Shown here in pieces: positions 44,440-54,555 of a DNA stretch of 64,000 bases. The translations under genes were made by a program, and so were the position numbers. How positions within the stretch are numbered: position 1 is the stretch's first letter; each line of letters begins with the position of its first letter. The notes below the pieces were generated by a model that was given only the letters and a program-made list of their open reading frames with translations, was not told the origin of the DNA and made no database searches. The DNA is from Streptomyces sp. NBC_01460 (lineage in GTDB: Bacteria; Actinomycetota; Actinomycetes; Streptomycetales; Streptomycetaceae), in the NCBI RefSeq assembly GCF_036227405.1, contig NZ_CP109473.1:8602567-8666566 (forward strand). The letters run 5' to 3'.

Positions 44440-45720
44440 GTGCGTGACTATCTCCTCGTCCTGTGCGTGACGGCTGCCGCAACATACCTGCTGACAGGAC
44501 CGGTACGAAAGTTCGCCATCAAGGTGAGGGCGATGCCGGAGATCCGGGCACGTGACGTGCATCGGGAGCCCACTCCGCGGCTCGGCGGGATCTCCATGTT
44601 CCTCGGCCTGTGCGCGGGCCTGCTGGTTGCCGGTCGCCTCACTGGTCTTGGCGCGGCCTTCGATACATTCGATCAATCGCGGGCCTTGCTCTCAGGGGCA
44701 GCACTGATCTGGTTGTGCGGCGTGCTGGACGACAAGTTCGAGCTCAGCTCCCTGATCATGCTGGGCGGCCAGACAACTGCTGCCGGCGCGATGGTCATGC
44801 AGGGGATGACGATTCTGTGGTTGCCAGTCCCGGGCGTCGGCACGGTCGAGCTGACCCAGTGGCAGGGCGCCCTCCTGACGGTGCTGCTGGTTGCCGTCTC
44901 GAAGAGCGCGGTCAACTTTGTGGACGGTCTCGACGGTCTCGCGACCGGCATGGTGTGCCTTACGGCGGTCGCGTTCTTCTTGTTCGCCTGCCGCGTCCGG
45001 GCGTCGAACGGCATCGAGACCGCCGCCCCGGCCATGCTGTTCGCGGCCATCTTGATAGGAATGTGTCTGGGCTTCTTGCCGCATAATGCGCACCCGGCGC
45101 GGATTTTCCTCGGCAACTCCGGCTTGATGCTGCTCGGCCTGGTGCTCGCCGCGGGCACTATCTCGATGACGGGGCAGGTCGATCCGGGCACACTGAAGTC
45201 ACTCGCTGGGTCCGAGGACGCAGCCGTGCGTGAAATGCTGCCGGTTTGTCTTCCGCTGCTGCTTCCGCTGTTCATCATCGCGTTTCAAGCCGCCGACTTG
45301 GCGCTGATGATTGTCCGCCGCACGCGGAAGGACAGGTTGTCGTACCCGGTCGACCGAGGACACCTGCACCATCGCCTGCTGGAGATCGGCTACTCCCACA
45401 ACCGAGCGGTGCTGATCGCGTACTCCTGGTCGGCGCTGGTCGCGTCCGGGACGCTCGCCTATGCCGCGAGAGACGGGTTCATGTGGTTCATGACGGCGGC
45501 GACACCCTCGGCTGGGGGGACCTCCCCGCCGTCCCTGGCAAACCGTTCACCGCGGACAGCATGCTGCTCTTCCAGATGGCCGCACCGCGTGACGCTTTCG
45601 CCACCCTCTTCACGGCACTCGCCACTGCCACGCTCCGTGGCCCGGTCGTCGCCACGCACTCACGTTACGACCGTGCCACAGAGTTCTGGCACCTCCGCGC
45701 CGGACGCCGCCCCGGCATAG
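44440..45720 (+). CDS. WecA/MraY-type undecaprenyl-phosphate sugar-1-phosphate transferase, C-terminus altered
   Basis: GTG 44440 has GAGG 6 bases upstream. About ten membrane helices carry the family motifs: REPTPRLGGISMFLGL, WLCGVLDDKFELS (catalytic D-D), SAVNFVDGLDGLATGM, and RGHLHHRLLEIGYSHNRAVL (the WecA H-x-H-H-R loop). It should attach a sugar-1-phosphate to the polyprenyl carrier on the cytosolic face. After FMWFMTAATP (residue ~350) the last ~75 residues are Ser/Pro/Arg-rich and read out of frame through a different gene scrap, so the native end was lost. Activity may survive. Confidence 0.75.
   Translation: MRDYLLVLCVTAAATYLLTGPVRKFAIKVRAMPEIRARDVHREPTPRLGGISMFLGLCAGLLVAGRLTGLGAAFDTFDQSRALLSGAALIWLCGVLDDKFELSSLIMLGGQTTAAGAMVMQGMTILWLPVPGVGTVELTQWQGALLTVLLVAVSKSAVNFVDGLDGLATGMVCLTAVAFFLFACRVRASNGIETAAPAMLFAAILIGMCLGFLPHNAHPARIFLGNSGLMLLGLVLAAGTISMTGQVDPGTLKSLAGSEDAAVREMLPVCLPLLLPLFIIAFQAADLALMIVRRTRKDRLSYPVDRGHLHHRLLEIGYSHNRAVLIAYSWSALVASGTLAYAARDGFMWFMTAATPSAGGTSPPSLANRSPRTACCSSRWPHRVTLSPPSSRHSPLPRSVARSSPRTHVTTVPQSSGTSAPDAAPA
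45498..45690 (+). pseudogene. Fragment resembling an alpha/beta-hydrolase-type protein
   Basis: In a different frame from the transferase, the DNA reads DLPAVPGKPFTADSMLLFQM, AAPRDAFATLFTALATATLR, GPVVATHSRYDRATEFWHLR. The G-P-V-V-A-T-H-S-x-x-D-R-A pattern recalls streptomycete proteins with a hydrolase fold. There is no start or end. It fused onto the transferase gene by rearrangement. Confidence 0.35.
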
Positions 45721-46346
45721 GCCACTCCGGCATCGGCATCGCACCTGCTCCACTCTTCAACGCAACGCTTGCTCCCCGCCAACCGCCGCTATCCTCACCA
45801 CGCCCTGAACCACCGCTTCGTCAACCTCGACGCCAGCGAACACTTCGTGCGGGGCCGCAGACTCAATCCGGCAGGAGCACACTCCGACCATCTACGGCCG
45901 GAGTCCGCTGCTGCTCAGCCGCGCCGAGCACTCCCGCTAAGCTCGGTGCGGGACCGGAAGGCACGGCGGGGCGTGGTAGGCACCGTAAACAGCAGCGTGT
46001 TCGTACACGACCTCCGTCAGGCCGCGGTAGACGTGTCCCTGCCCGATCAGCTCTTAGCGGGTAAGACCAGCGCGGTCCAGGGCGACGTACCTGGTCCCGT
46101 GGGACCGGAATAGCGGATGACCGCCCGCCGCCCCGCCCGGGGACGCGCACAGCCTCGGCCACGCACAGCAGGCCTACACCGGCGGCGAGGTGCTCCGCAG
46201 CGTCAGCGCCATCGTGTGGGTGGTCTCCGAGCTGATGGACTGGCTCGCCGCCCGCCCCTGGGTCCTGCCACTTGTGCTGCCTCGGCGGGCCTGCTGACCA
46301 GGCCGTTGCGGAGGCCGGGGCGACAGGCTGAGGTGTACGGCGGTGG
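45721..46346. other. No gene supported
   Basis: Several short frames on both strands, none with start, RBS and recognisable content. Probably degraded coding DNA. Confidence 0.4.
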
Positions 46347-47642
46347 TCAGGCAGTGCGCAGGCCGGCCGCCGCCGCCATCTCCCGGACGCCGGCGGTGCG
46401 TGGGTAGCGGCCGTAGACCTCGGCCGCGATCTGTCGGATCGCGGGGCGGTCGCGCAGTTCGCTCAGAGAGACCTGAGCTGCGGAGAGGAGCTCGGCAGCC
46501 GTCTGTTCGGGCTTGCCCCACTGCCACCAGGCCCGGGCAAGATCTGTGTGCATCCTGCCGCGTCGCTCCGCGGTCTTGAACTGTCCCGGCCTCAGTCCCC
46601 GGCCCGCTTCGAGTGCCGAGCCCGCATCACCCAGGGCCCAGTGCACGCTGACGGCGTACAGGTCCACGGATGCGGGAGTGACGGGGAACAGCCGTCCCGC
46701 CGGCGCCTCGTCAGGCAGGTCTCGGGCGGCCCTGGAGGCATCCTGAATCAGGCTGAGGGCCTGCGGCCGGTCTCAGGCGACCGCCGCGGTGTAGGAGGTC
46801 GTGCAGAGCATCTGTGCGAATGCGGAGGCCTGCGCGTCGCTCTTCAACCCGGTCGCTCCAACCCTTGCGACTGCGTCGAGGATGAGGCGCTCCGCTGCTG
46901 CGGGCTGGTCCTGATGGCGGAGCACGATGCTCAGCTCACGGGCCGCTGCTGCGGCGGCGAGAGGGGAATCGGACAGCTCGGCGTAGACGGTGGCCCGATC
47001 GGCGGTGAGGCGGGCCTGGTCGTAGCGACCGACCTTCACCAGCACCTGCGAGGCGAGACTGTAGGTGGAAGAGAGCCGCGCGTACGCCAGAGCGGAACGG
47101 GTTCGACGAACGCCGTCGTGGCCGTCGCCGATGAGTTCCGGGAGCGTACGCAGCAGCTGTTCATTGCGCCCAGCGTCGAACGCGGCTCGGGCGGCGGCCA
47201 GGCGCTGGTCGAGGGGGACGGGCGAGCCGGTGGGGTCGGGTGTGTTCGCCAGGGCTGTGTCCATCCCAGCGAGCAGTCCGACCGGTGCGGCCAGGCCTGC
47301 CGCAGCGAGCAGGGTACGGCGGCGCATGGGGTCCTCCTCCACTCGTGGACCTACCGCCGTCACTCTAGTGGTCGCAGGTTCCGTTAACCCCAGAGACTCC
47401 GCTAGGACATTTGCAGGCATACCGACCATGAGGGCTGCCTGCTTGAGAAGTCGCAGGTCAGCGCGGCTCCCACGCTGTTCTAGCCGGGAGACCGTGGAGG
47501 CCGAGCAGCCGATCCGTCTGCCGAGATCGGCCTGCCGCCACCCCAACCGGTCCCGGCCCAGCCGGATGAGTCCACCGAGGTCACGGGCAGAGGCGAGTCT
47601 GCTCACCTGCGGCGAGTCCCACGAGGGTTCAACGGTACGCAT
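46347..47642 (-). pseudogene. XRE-family regulator with TPR-like tail, in-frame TGA
   Basis: ATG 47642 (GGAGG upstream) starts MRTVEPSWDSPQVSRLASAR. A HTH_XRE follows (LGGLIRLGRDRLGWRQADLG, IGCSASTVSRLEQRG), then a helical repeat region (SALAYARLSSTYSLASQVLV, LTADRATVYAELSDSPLAAA). TGA at 46773-46775 interrupts after SYTAAVA, and the same frame continues DRPQALSLIQDASRAARDLP to ELLSAAQVSLSELRDRPAIR and the stop at 46347. A single nonsense change, or a sequencing error, truncates the last third. It is divergent from the gene at 47834. Confidence 0.7.
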
Positions 47643-47833
47643 CGCGCCTCCATCGGCCGAGCGGTCACGGAGAGCCGTCTCCCCACGGTAGGCGTTCTCC
47701 CGGCCCGCGTATACGGCGTGTGCAGGACGTGCAAACGGCTTGCGCACCACGGGCGTTGACCCCCGCGACCCAGCTGTTCGCGGTGTCCTCTTACCAACGC
47801 CCCCAGCCGGGGGCCGGCCCAAGGAGACCCACG

Positions 47834-48304
47834 ATGACCGCGATCCTTGAGACCCCCGTCCGTGGAACCACCGACCCCCTCTCTCCCGCCCGCAGCCCGC
47901 ATGACTACATCGGCGACACCCAGTGGGCGAAGCTGGTCGGCCTGCTCATGCGGGACTACCCCTTCGACTCCGTCATGGCCGAGCGCGTCCTCGGCCAGGC
48001 CGTCGCCTACCTGATCACGGCCATGGAGAACAAGGGCCGCGGCCTCGGCATGGGGCCGGGCAAGATCGTCGACATCGGCGTCCACATGGTCATGCTCGAC
48101 ACGGTCGAGTACTTCGCCCTGTGCGAGCGGTTCAACGGGGGTGCCTACATGCACCACGTGCCCGAGGTCGAGATGAAGGGCGACGGCTCCGTTGCCCGCA
48201 CGGCCGACATCCTTGCTGCGGCCGGCTGGGACGTGGACCGGCCCCTGTGGGCAGCCGACTCGTCAGCCTGCACGCCGTGCCGACCCGGCGAGGACGGCCA
48301 CTGA
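47834..48304 (+). CDS. Hypothetical protein divergent from the XRE regulator
   Basis: ATG 47834 follows AAGGAG at 7 bases. The 156-aa product is mostly helical and acidic (HDYIGDTQWAKLVGLLMRDY, PFDSVMAERVLGQAVAYLIT, GKIVDIGVHMVMLDTVEYFA). It ends with a short Cys-containing tail (SACTPCRPGEDGH). No membrane segments. It is probably linked in regulation to the XRE gene next door; the function is not recognised. A strong terminator follows. Confidence 0.6.
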   Translation: MTAILETPVRGTTDPLSPARSPHDYIGDTQWAKLVGLLMRDYPFDSVMAERVLGQAVAYLITAMENKGRGLGMGPGKIVDIGVHMVMLDTVEYFALCERFNGGAYMHHVPEVEMKGDGSVARTADILAAAGWDVDRPLWAADSSACTPCRPGEDGH

Positions 48305-48314
48305 CCATCGGTCA

Positions 48315-48349
48315 CGGCCCCGCCCGGAGCTCCCGGCCGGGCGGGGCCG
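48315..48349 (+). terminator. Terminator hairpin
   Basis: CGGCCCCGCCCGG pairs perfectly with CCGGGCGGGGCCG (13 bp, 9-nt loop), starting 10 bp after the stop at 48304. Confidence 0.8.
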
Positions 48350-48414
48350 GCGTCACGCGGACGAGTGCAGATCATGCATGGCCACAACGTCGATCATGAG
48401 GAGCGGGCCAGTAT

Positions 48415-49131
48415 GTGCCCGTGACTCCAACCTCACCGACCTCAACGGCCGCTTCCGACCTCTGGCACCACTACGGGGCATCGGCCTCGCCGGACCGTCC
48501 AGCGCTCACCAGGCTGCACTGGGACTGGTACCAGCGCACGGGGCCAGGCGAAGAACTCCTAGGCGACGTCGTCGATCGCGACGTCGCCGAGCTCGGCGCT
48601 GGATCGGCCTGCCAGGCCGCGTACGTGGCCCGGACCATGGGACCGGCTCGCGTCATCGCACTGGACAGCTCCGAAGCGCAGCATGCCCGCAGCACGGCCA
48701 TGCACGGTGACGTCCCTCGCCTGGAGCTGGTCCACACCGACGCAGCGACGTACCTGTCCGATCGCCCAAGCACTCTCGATGTGGCCTACTCGCTGTTCGG
48801 CGCCGTGGACTTCTGCGATCCGCACGTGCTGCTCCCCGCGGTCGCGGCGGCCCTCAGGCCGGGCGGTCGACTGGTCTTCTCCACGCTCGGCCACTACAAG
48901 AACGGCACTCCGCCGGCCACCGAGTGCCAGCCAGCTGATGTTCCTGCCCGCCTCGCGGACGGCACCGCCAGCACCATGCAGCGGTGGGTGCTCGACACGC
49001 CCGTGTGGGAGAAGTTGCTGGACGGGTACGGATTCGAGTTGCTGAGTTGCGACGTGATTCGCGACCAAGGCCCGGAGGGGGCCACGCCCATGACGACCAC
49101 TGTCTTTCGGGCAAAGAGCAGTCGGCCGTAG
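48415..49131 (+). CDS. Class I SAM-dependent methyltransferase
   Basis: The 238-aa protein has the Rossmann SAM-binding core: VAELGAGSACQAAYVARTMG (motif I, E-L-G-A-G-S), ARVIALDSSEAQHARSTAM (motif II acid), VAYSLFGAVDFCDPHVLLPA (motif IV region) and LRPGGRLVFSTLGHYKNGTP (motif VI). The substrate is unknown. A GTG start is used. It is followed by a terminator shared with the convergent DUF397 gene. Confidence 0.85.
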   Translation: MPVTPTSPTSTAASDLWHHYGASASPDRPALTRLHWDWYQRTGPGEELLGDVVDRDVAELGAGSACQAAYVARTMGPARVIALDSSEAQHARSTAMHGDVPRLELVHTDAATYLSDRPSTLDVAYSLFGAVDFCDPHVLLPAVAAALRPGGRLVFSTLGHYKNGTPPATECQPADVPARLADGTASTMQRWVLDTPVWEKLLDGYGFELLSCDVIRDQGPEGATPMTTTVFRAKSSRP

Positions 49132-49155
49132 GATGGCCCAGGTCAAGCGCAAAAT

Positions 49156-49186
49156 GGGTCCCCCTCAATTCCTCTGAGGGGGACCC
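49156..49186. terminator. Bidirectional terminator
   Basis: GGGTCCCCCTCA pairs with TGAGGGGGACCC (12 bp, 7-nt loop ATTCCTC) between the convergent methyltransferase and DUF397 genes. Confidence 0.85.
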
Positions 49187-49233
49187 GTTGCGTTCACCGC
49201 GGATTTCTACACCGCGGCTTACGACTCGGAGCG

Positions 49234-49431
49234 CTACACCGTGATGTTCGACTCGGTGGCGGGGCCGAGGAAAGCACTCCATGCGGCCTGCGGGACAACG
49301 ACGGCGGGGCCCTTCTTGTTTTTGGAGTCGCGGAAGCCGACCTGGTCGAGCAGGGGTGCGATCTTGATACAGGAACCGCCCGTGTCGTTGTTGTAGGAGG
49401 CATTGAACCAGCTGGACTCGGGGGCGCTCAT
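49234..49431 (-). CDS. DUF397 protein
   Basis: The 65-aa protein shows the DUF397 pattern: ESSWFNASYNNDTGGSCIKI, then QVGFRDSKNKKGPAVVVPQA, AWSAF. These small proteins normally pair with an XRE regulator (Scr1/BldB-like pairs) encoded just upstream. Here the upstream side (49440-49600) holds no intact XRE gene, so it is an orphan. No RBS is obvious. Confidence 0.75.
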   Translation of the reverse strand: MSAPESSWFNASYNNDTGGSCIKIAPLLDQVGFRDSKNKKGPAVVVPQAAWSAFLGPATESNITV

Positions 49432-50299
49432 GAGCAGAAAGCGGCGCTCGAGCCGTCAGGTCACGTGCAACATGCGTGGCGGGGCAGACGAGCGTCTTGA
49501 TCACCTGACGCGTCGCGGTAGCGGTGTATGGCGGTGGGGAGGACGTCGCAGCAGACCGGTGCTCGCCAACCACAGCCGCTCCTTGGTGTAGGCGTCGCAG
49601 TCGGCCAGGTCAAAGTCTCTGCGTTCGCACAGCGTGTGCAGGTAGAAGGAGACTATGCCCAGGGTTTTCTGCCACGGCCAGGCGGCATAGCCCGCCGTAA
49701 CCGGCCCGACCGACGTTGTCAGGGGGCGGCTTCCACGCGGCTCCGCCCAGCGATGGGCGACTGGGGCAGTGAGTCCCGGAGTGTGGTCGGTATGGCGACG
49801 CAGGATGTGCAGTGCGAGCTTGTTGCCCTTCAGGCGGGCATCGACCGTGCCGGGGCCAGACCATCCCCGGTGGAGAGGAAGATCCGGTCACCTGCCGGCC
49901 CGAGTCCCTGTTGCCAGGCTTCAAGTGTCTTCTGCAGTCGTTGGCTGACCAGACTGGCAGGGGTGTCGGACCACGGACCTTCGCCCTCAGGCACAGCGTG
50001 AGGGATAGCCTCGTGGACGGCCCAGGCCGCGACGCCGGGCTGGGAGTTCATGCGAGACGTTTCGTGCTGGCGCCAGGCCGTGATCGCTGGCTGTGCGAAC
50101 GCCGCCGTGCCGACATCGCACCGCAACCCGCCCGCATTCGGCCGGAATCAGCGGGGGAGAGAGCCACGGGGACGGGAAGGGGCCAGAGCGAAGCTGGGCC
50201 CCCTTCCTGCTGCTCGCGGGACGGGCGGCAGCATTGGCATGCCAAACGCACGCCACCTCCGCCCGAGAGCCAGTGCTCATCTCCGCGCAGTCTGTTGGC
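49432..50299. other. Gene-poor stretch with one possible short remnant on the minus strand
   Basis: The only frame with plausible content runs leftward 50126-49830 (WRQHETSRMNSQPGVAAWAV, HEAIPHAVPEGEGPWSDTPA, SLVSQRLQKTLEAWQQGLGP). It looks like a helical protein fragment but is not recognised. The remainder shows nothing. Confidence 0.3.
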
Positions 50300-53200
50300 C
50301 TATACGGTGAACTCGTAGCCGAGGAGGCCACGGCCGCCAGCAAAGAGGGCTCGACTGTCGGGATGCCAGATCACGGATTCAAGGTCGCTGTCGGCCCGCA
50401 TGCTGGTGAGGAGTTCACCTGTCGTGGCGTCCCATACGAAGATTGTGTCGCCTCCCGCGCCAGCGAGGTACTTGCCGTCGGAGCTGAAGGCTGCCGCCCT
50501 GACCCTAGTGCCGCGGAACCTGTGAATGACGGATTCGGTGGCGATGTCCACTACCCGGAATCCGACGCTGCCATCAACGACGGCAAGCCGACCGTTGTCC
50601 GGAGTGAATGCCAAGGCCCACGCTCGCGCTGAGTGGTGCGCCACATGCGAGACCTGTACGCCTGACGCAGTGTCCCAGACGAGGGTTCCGGCTGTAGCGA
50701 GGCGGGATCCGTCTGGGCTGAACACAATCCTGCGCGATCTGTGGTGAGGGAACTGATGTATCTGCATGCCGCTGGCGATGTCCCAGACACCGACAGTTCC
50801 CTGCCGGTCGACCGTGGCAAGAAGATCTCCTGGCGGGCTGAGTTCCACTTTCTCCAGCGGCCCGGCACAGGCGAGTTGTACAAGCAGCGTCCCAGCGGCG
50901 TCCCACACGCCAACTGTCTGGCGATCCGCGGCCGCGGCGAAGTGGATGCCTGTCGCCGTAAAAGCTGCCGAGAGCAGATCGGCCGGGTCTCCGTACAAGG
51001 GAGGGGTGAACCACAGCTCCTGCCCGGCGGATCCATCGCCTCTTGCGAAGCGTTGGACTTGCACACCGCTCGTGGAATCCCAGACGGAGAACCCCTCACG
51101 GCTCACGGTGGCGATGCGGGACCCATCAGTGGAGACCGCCGCGACACCGACAGGGGCCTCCTGCGGCTGCACCGAACTAGTGGCGAGGTCCCAGATCCGG
51201 ACAGTTTTGTCCATGCTGGCGCTTGTGAGCCTCAGACCGTCCGCGCTGAAGCCCAGCGATGAGCACAGCGATCCATGGTGGAAACGACGGGCCCGTGTCC
51301 TCGTGGCGAGGTCCCACACCTCCACGACGCCCTCGTGGTTCCCGGTAGCAAGTGCCGTGCCGTCGGCATTGAACGCTGCCACAGTGACGTCGAGGCAGTC
51401 GCGGAGCTCCTGCAGACGAACGCTGGACGATGTACTCCAGATGCTGACACTTCCCCCCTGAACTGTGGCAACGTGAGCTCCGTCCGCTGTAACCGCCACA
51501 GGTCGGCCCTGCAGAGTTTTCAGGTTGCTGCCGGTGTCGGCGTCGCAGTAGTAGGAACGCATGCCACCACGCCTTGAGAAGACCAGCGTCGTGCCGTCCT
51601 GACTCACCAGAAGCCGGCCTGAGCTACTGACAGGCGTCTGAAACTCATTGAGACTGGCGCCGGTAGCCGTGTCCCAGGTCGTAACTACGCCGTCCTCCAG
51701 TGCGGTGAAGAGACGAGACCCGTCAGCGCTGAAGGCGGCAGCACGGCATTTGCCTGGAAAGAACTGGTTCAGCTCCGAGCCCGTGGTCAGATCCCAGCCG
51801 TCGACGATGCCATCGCCATCGACGGTGAGCAGATGTGCTCCATCGTTACCGAAAGCCAGTTCCTTCATTCGGCTGTGTCGCGGCAGTTCCCCTACCTGCG
51901 CCCCGCTCAAGGCATCCCAGACCCGGACTCGGCCACTGATGTCAATGGTGGCGAGGCGTGTCCCGTCAAGGCTGAAGGCCATCTCCTCAACGGGTGCCTG
52001 ATGCGTAAGGGTCCGCAGGAGCGCAGAGCTGGGCAGATCAGGCGGGGACCATCGGTCGATGAGCGCTGGCCTCGACAAAGCACTATCGGCGGCCGCCAGC
52101 CATGCCGCACCTCCAGGAACGCGGCTGCGCAGTACGGCATCGAGGGCCTGGGGCGGTGTAGTGGGGGTCATGAGGTGCGCGGCGCGTTCCAGATGGGAAG
52201 CCAGAATGGCGGCATCAGCGTGAGGGACGAGGGCGAGGTCCCGAAGAGGCGCGGTGGGGCCGTGGTGGTGCAGGCGCATGCTGACCCAGCGGAAATCCGT
52301 GGCCAGAGCGACCGCATCAGGGGTGCGGTCCCCGTCCACCAGGTGCGCGATGAGGAAGTCCCGCAGGTACCCGCAGCGCGTTGTCCACCAATCAGGCCCG
52401 CCCTCGCCGGCCGAGGTGAGGGTGTCGAGAAAGGCTCTGTTCACTGCCCACAGCCGGGCTGACAGCTCTGCCCGGAGATGATCGCGGATCACGTCGTGCA
52501 GGGCCACGGTCCCGCCTGGGACGCTTGAGTCGAGACTGAGCAGGGACAGGTCGGCCATCTGCCTGCACAGGCTGCGCGCAGTGGTCTCGTCGAGACCGGC
52601 CGCCCCCTCCCACAGGCGGGCTACCAGCGTGATCGGGACGGCCTCGTCCTCGGCGAAGACTCCAAGTTCCGCGAACCTTGCGCCCCCATCTGGGGGAAGG
52701 AGTTCGGTGGCGGCCGCGAGGCTGGCGCGCACAGCCCGGTTCCGCTCGTCGGTGTCGTCGAGGTTGAAATCTTTCTGAGGGTCGCTCGCCGCCGGCCCGT
52801 GTACGCGCAGCCGGTGGAGAAGGCGTCGGCCGACCTCATTCGCGTCCGCCCCGGTTGACAACTGCTCGCTCAGGACACGGTTGGCGATCCGCAACAAGAG
52901 CGCCCACCGGCCGGTCGCCTCGACAAGGTCGTCGATCACCACCTGTTCCGGCACATGCGGCAACCCCTTCGTCAGGGCCAGCTGGGCCTGGGCGTACGTC
53001 ATGCGGTCCACAGTGATCCGCGAGGCATGAGCGGGAAGCACGCTCGCGTTGCGTGTGGTGATCAGCCGGACGCACCGCCGCTCTGCACCCATGAGGAACG
53101 GCCGCAGCTGCTCCGCCTCCCATACGTCGTCAATCACCAGCAGGGTCTGCGGCATTGCGGCAAGGAGCTTGCCCAGCTGAACGCCGGCCTGCTCCGGATC

Positions 53201-53710
53201 GTCGCCGGCCGTGCACTCGACCCCGGTGATACGCACCATCTCCGTTGCGACCTTGGCCGCAACCCCGGCTCTGCCCCTCACGCCACGGCCGATCGTGATG
53301 AACCAGATCCCGCCGGGGAATCTCTCGCGGACCTTCGACTGGGCAACGGCAAACCGGGCGAGTGTCGTCTTGCCGAAACCGCCCGGCCCATGCAGCCCAG
53401 CAGTGATGGCCACAGCACCTCCGCCCCCGCGCCAGCGTCCGCGGGTGCCTGCCAGGACGGCGTCGACCACCTGGCGGGCTTCCGCCCGCTCCACCCACCC
53501 GTCCGGGACAGTCACGGGACCAGGTGCGGCAGGCCCAGCCGCCGCTGCTGCCGGGCTGAGCTTGGGCCATATCGTCGAGACCAGTAGGAATGCGCCTCCC
53601 AAGACGCTGGCGACCTGGTCGCCCTCGCTCCATCCCTCCTCCAGGACTGTCGATATGAGGAAGGCCAGCCCGCCCAGAAGGAGCGGGCCGCGCACAATCC
53701 ATTTCTTCAC
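50300..53710 (-). CDS. STAND NTPase: two TM helices, NB-ARC, 14 WD40 repeats
   Basis: Start: GTG 53710 lies 6 bases after GAGG; a TTG at 53722 in the same frame is the alternative. Residues ~5-50 hold two membrane helices (GPLLLGGLAFLISTVLEE, VASVLGGAFLLVSTIWPKLS). The NB-ARC domain has Walker A G-P-G-G-F-G-K-T-T, Walker B T-L-L-V-I-D-D-V-W and an L-I-T-T-R-N sensor. A helical WHD/ARM region follows, then about fourteen WD40 blades from residue ~590 to the end (e.g. PVEEMAFSLDGTRLATIDIS). Such STAND proteins are NLR-like sensors in phage defence or signalling. The membrane N-terminus may be the effector or anchor. Confidence 0.9.
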   Translation of the reverse strand: MKKWIVRGPLLLGGLAFLISTVLEEGWSEGDQVASVLGGAFLLVSTIWPKLSPAAAAAGPAAPGPVTVPDGWVERAEARQVVDAVLAGTRGRWRGGGGAVAITAGLHGPGGFGKTTLARFAVAQSKVRERFPGGIWFITIGRGVRGRAGVAAKVATEMVRITGVECTAGDDPEQAGVQLGKLLAAMPQTLLVIDDVWEAEQLRPFLMGAERRCVRLITTRNASVLPAHASRITVDRMTYAQAQLALTKGLPHVPEQVVIDDLVEATGRWALLLRIANRVLSEQLSTGADANEVGRRLLHRLRVHGPAASDPQKDFNLDDTDERNRAVRASLAAATELLPPDGGARFAELGVFAEDEAVPITLVARLWEGAAGLDETTARSLCRQMADLSLLSLDSSVPGGTVALHDVIRDHLRAELSARLWAVNRAFLDTLTSAGEGGPDWWTTRCGYLRDFLIAHLVDGDRTPDAVALATDFRWVSMRLHHHGPTAPLRDLALVPHADAAILASHLERAAHLMTPTTPPQALDAVLRSRVPGGAAWLAAADSALSRPALIDRWSPPDLPSSALLRTLTHQAPVEEMAFSLDGTRLATIDISGRVRVWDALSGAQVGELPRHSRMKELAFGNDGAHLLTVDGDGIVDGWDLTTGSELNQFFPGKCRAAAFSADGSRLFTALEDGVVTTWDTATGASLNEFQTPVSSSGRLLVSQDGTTLVFSRRGGMRSYYCDADTGSNLKTLQGRPVAVTADGAHVATVQGGSVSIWSTSSSVRLQELRDCLDVTVAAFNADGTALATGNHEGVVEVWDLATRTRARRFHHGSLCSSLGFSADGLRLTSASMDKTVRIWDLATSSVQPQEAPVGVAAVSTDGSRIATVSREGFSVWDSTSGVQVQRFARGDGSAGQELWFTPPLYGDPADLLSAAFTATGIHFAAAADRQTVGVWDAAGTLLVQLACAGPLEKVELSPPGDLLATVDRQGTVGVWDIASGMQIHQFPHHRSRRIVFSPDGSRLATAGTLVWDTASGVQVSHVAHHSARAWALAFTPDNGRLAVVDGSVGFRVVDIATESVIHRFRGTRVRAAAFSSDGKYLAGAGGDTIFVWDATTGELLTSMRADSDLESVIWHPDSRALFAGGRGLLGYEFTV

Positions 53711-54054
53711 AAAACGCCTCAAGCCCCACCCCTTTGATCGTCACCATGCCGCACCCCTCACGTTCCTGTGCTGTCTGGCCAGGACCCCGGCCCGGCCGTG
53801 TCGCTCGCTTCAACCGAGAGGCGGGGGCGTGCTGCGCCAAGTCTCGCGCAAACCAGGCAGGGGCGCGCCCGTTGCCCACAGAACCACCAGAGCCGAACAT
53901 CACGACGACAGTGGGATCACAGGATGGCCGGGGGGCGGGGCGGCTGACACCGGGACCAGCCTCAGCAGCCGCTACGGGCAGCACCACGGTCCATCCGCCC
54001 GGTGCGGGGTGCCCGGCCCGGGAAGTGGCGCCAGCCTGCCGTAAGTCGGCCAGT

Positions 54055-54555
54055 TCACGGATCCAACCCCGGACTGTTGGAAGGGAAGTGGTCGGCGGAC
54101 TTGCAGGGAAAGATGAGGGGGAACGACTGCGGACTGCTGTTTCGTGCGAACAGATGTGGCTTCGGTAGAGCGTCCTGAGCGAGGCGACGGGTAAGCGACC
54201 TCTGCAGCGTGGGAACGTCTAGGGACAGGGATGTGTCATCGCCCCTGTCGTTCGGGACGTGGAGGAAGGCCGTGTAGCGACTGCTCGGGTTGGCCGGGTC
54301 GCGGTCCAACGCCCATCCGTCGGGGCCTGTCGCCGTCAGGATGTACTCCTCCTTCGGACCTCGGGAAGGCGTCTGCTCCCCATCCCGTGCATCGATGAAG
54401 TCGGGGAGCGCGCTGCCGCTGGTGCACGCGTCGAGAATCACCAGTGATCGGCTCGCACAGCTCCTGCGCAGCAGGTCGCTGACACGCGAATAGGGCAGCC
54501 CCTCGTGCAAACGTGACGGCTGCCTCCATCGTGGGCGGCCTGGGCAGCTCGGCAC
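54055..54555 (-). pseudogene. Caspase-like (peptidase C14) fragment
   Basis: The frame reads ASRSLVILDACTSGSALPDF, GPKEEYILTATGPDGWALDR, SSRYTAFLHVPNDRGDDTSL, PTLQRSLTRRLAQDALPKPH. D-A-C-T-S-G holds the catalytic Cys of the C14 p20 unit; ATGPD and RYTAFL fit the p10-side strands. The His-Gly half of the catalytic dyad is missing upstream, where frames are broken. It is on the same strand as, and just upstream of, the STAND gene, the usual place for a caspase effector. Confidence 0.6.
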
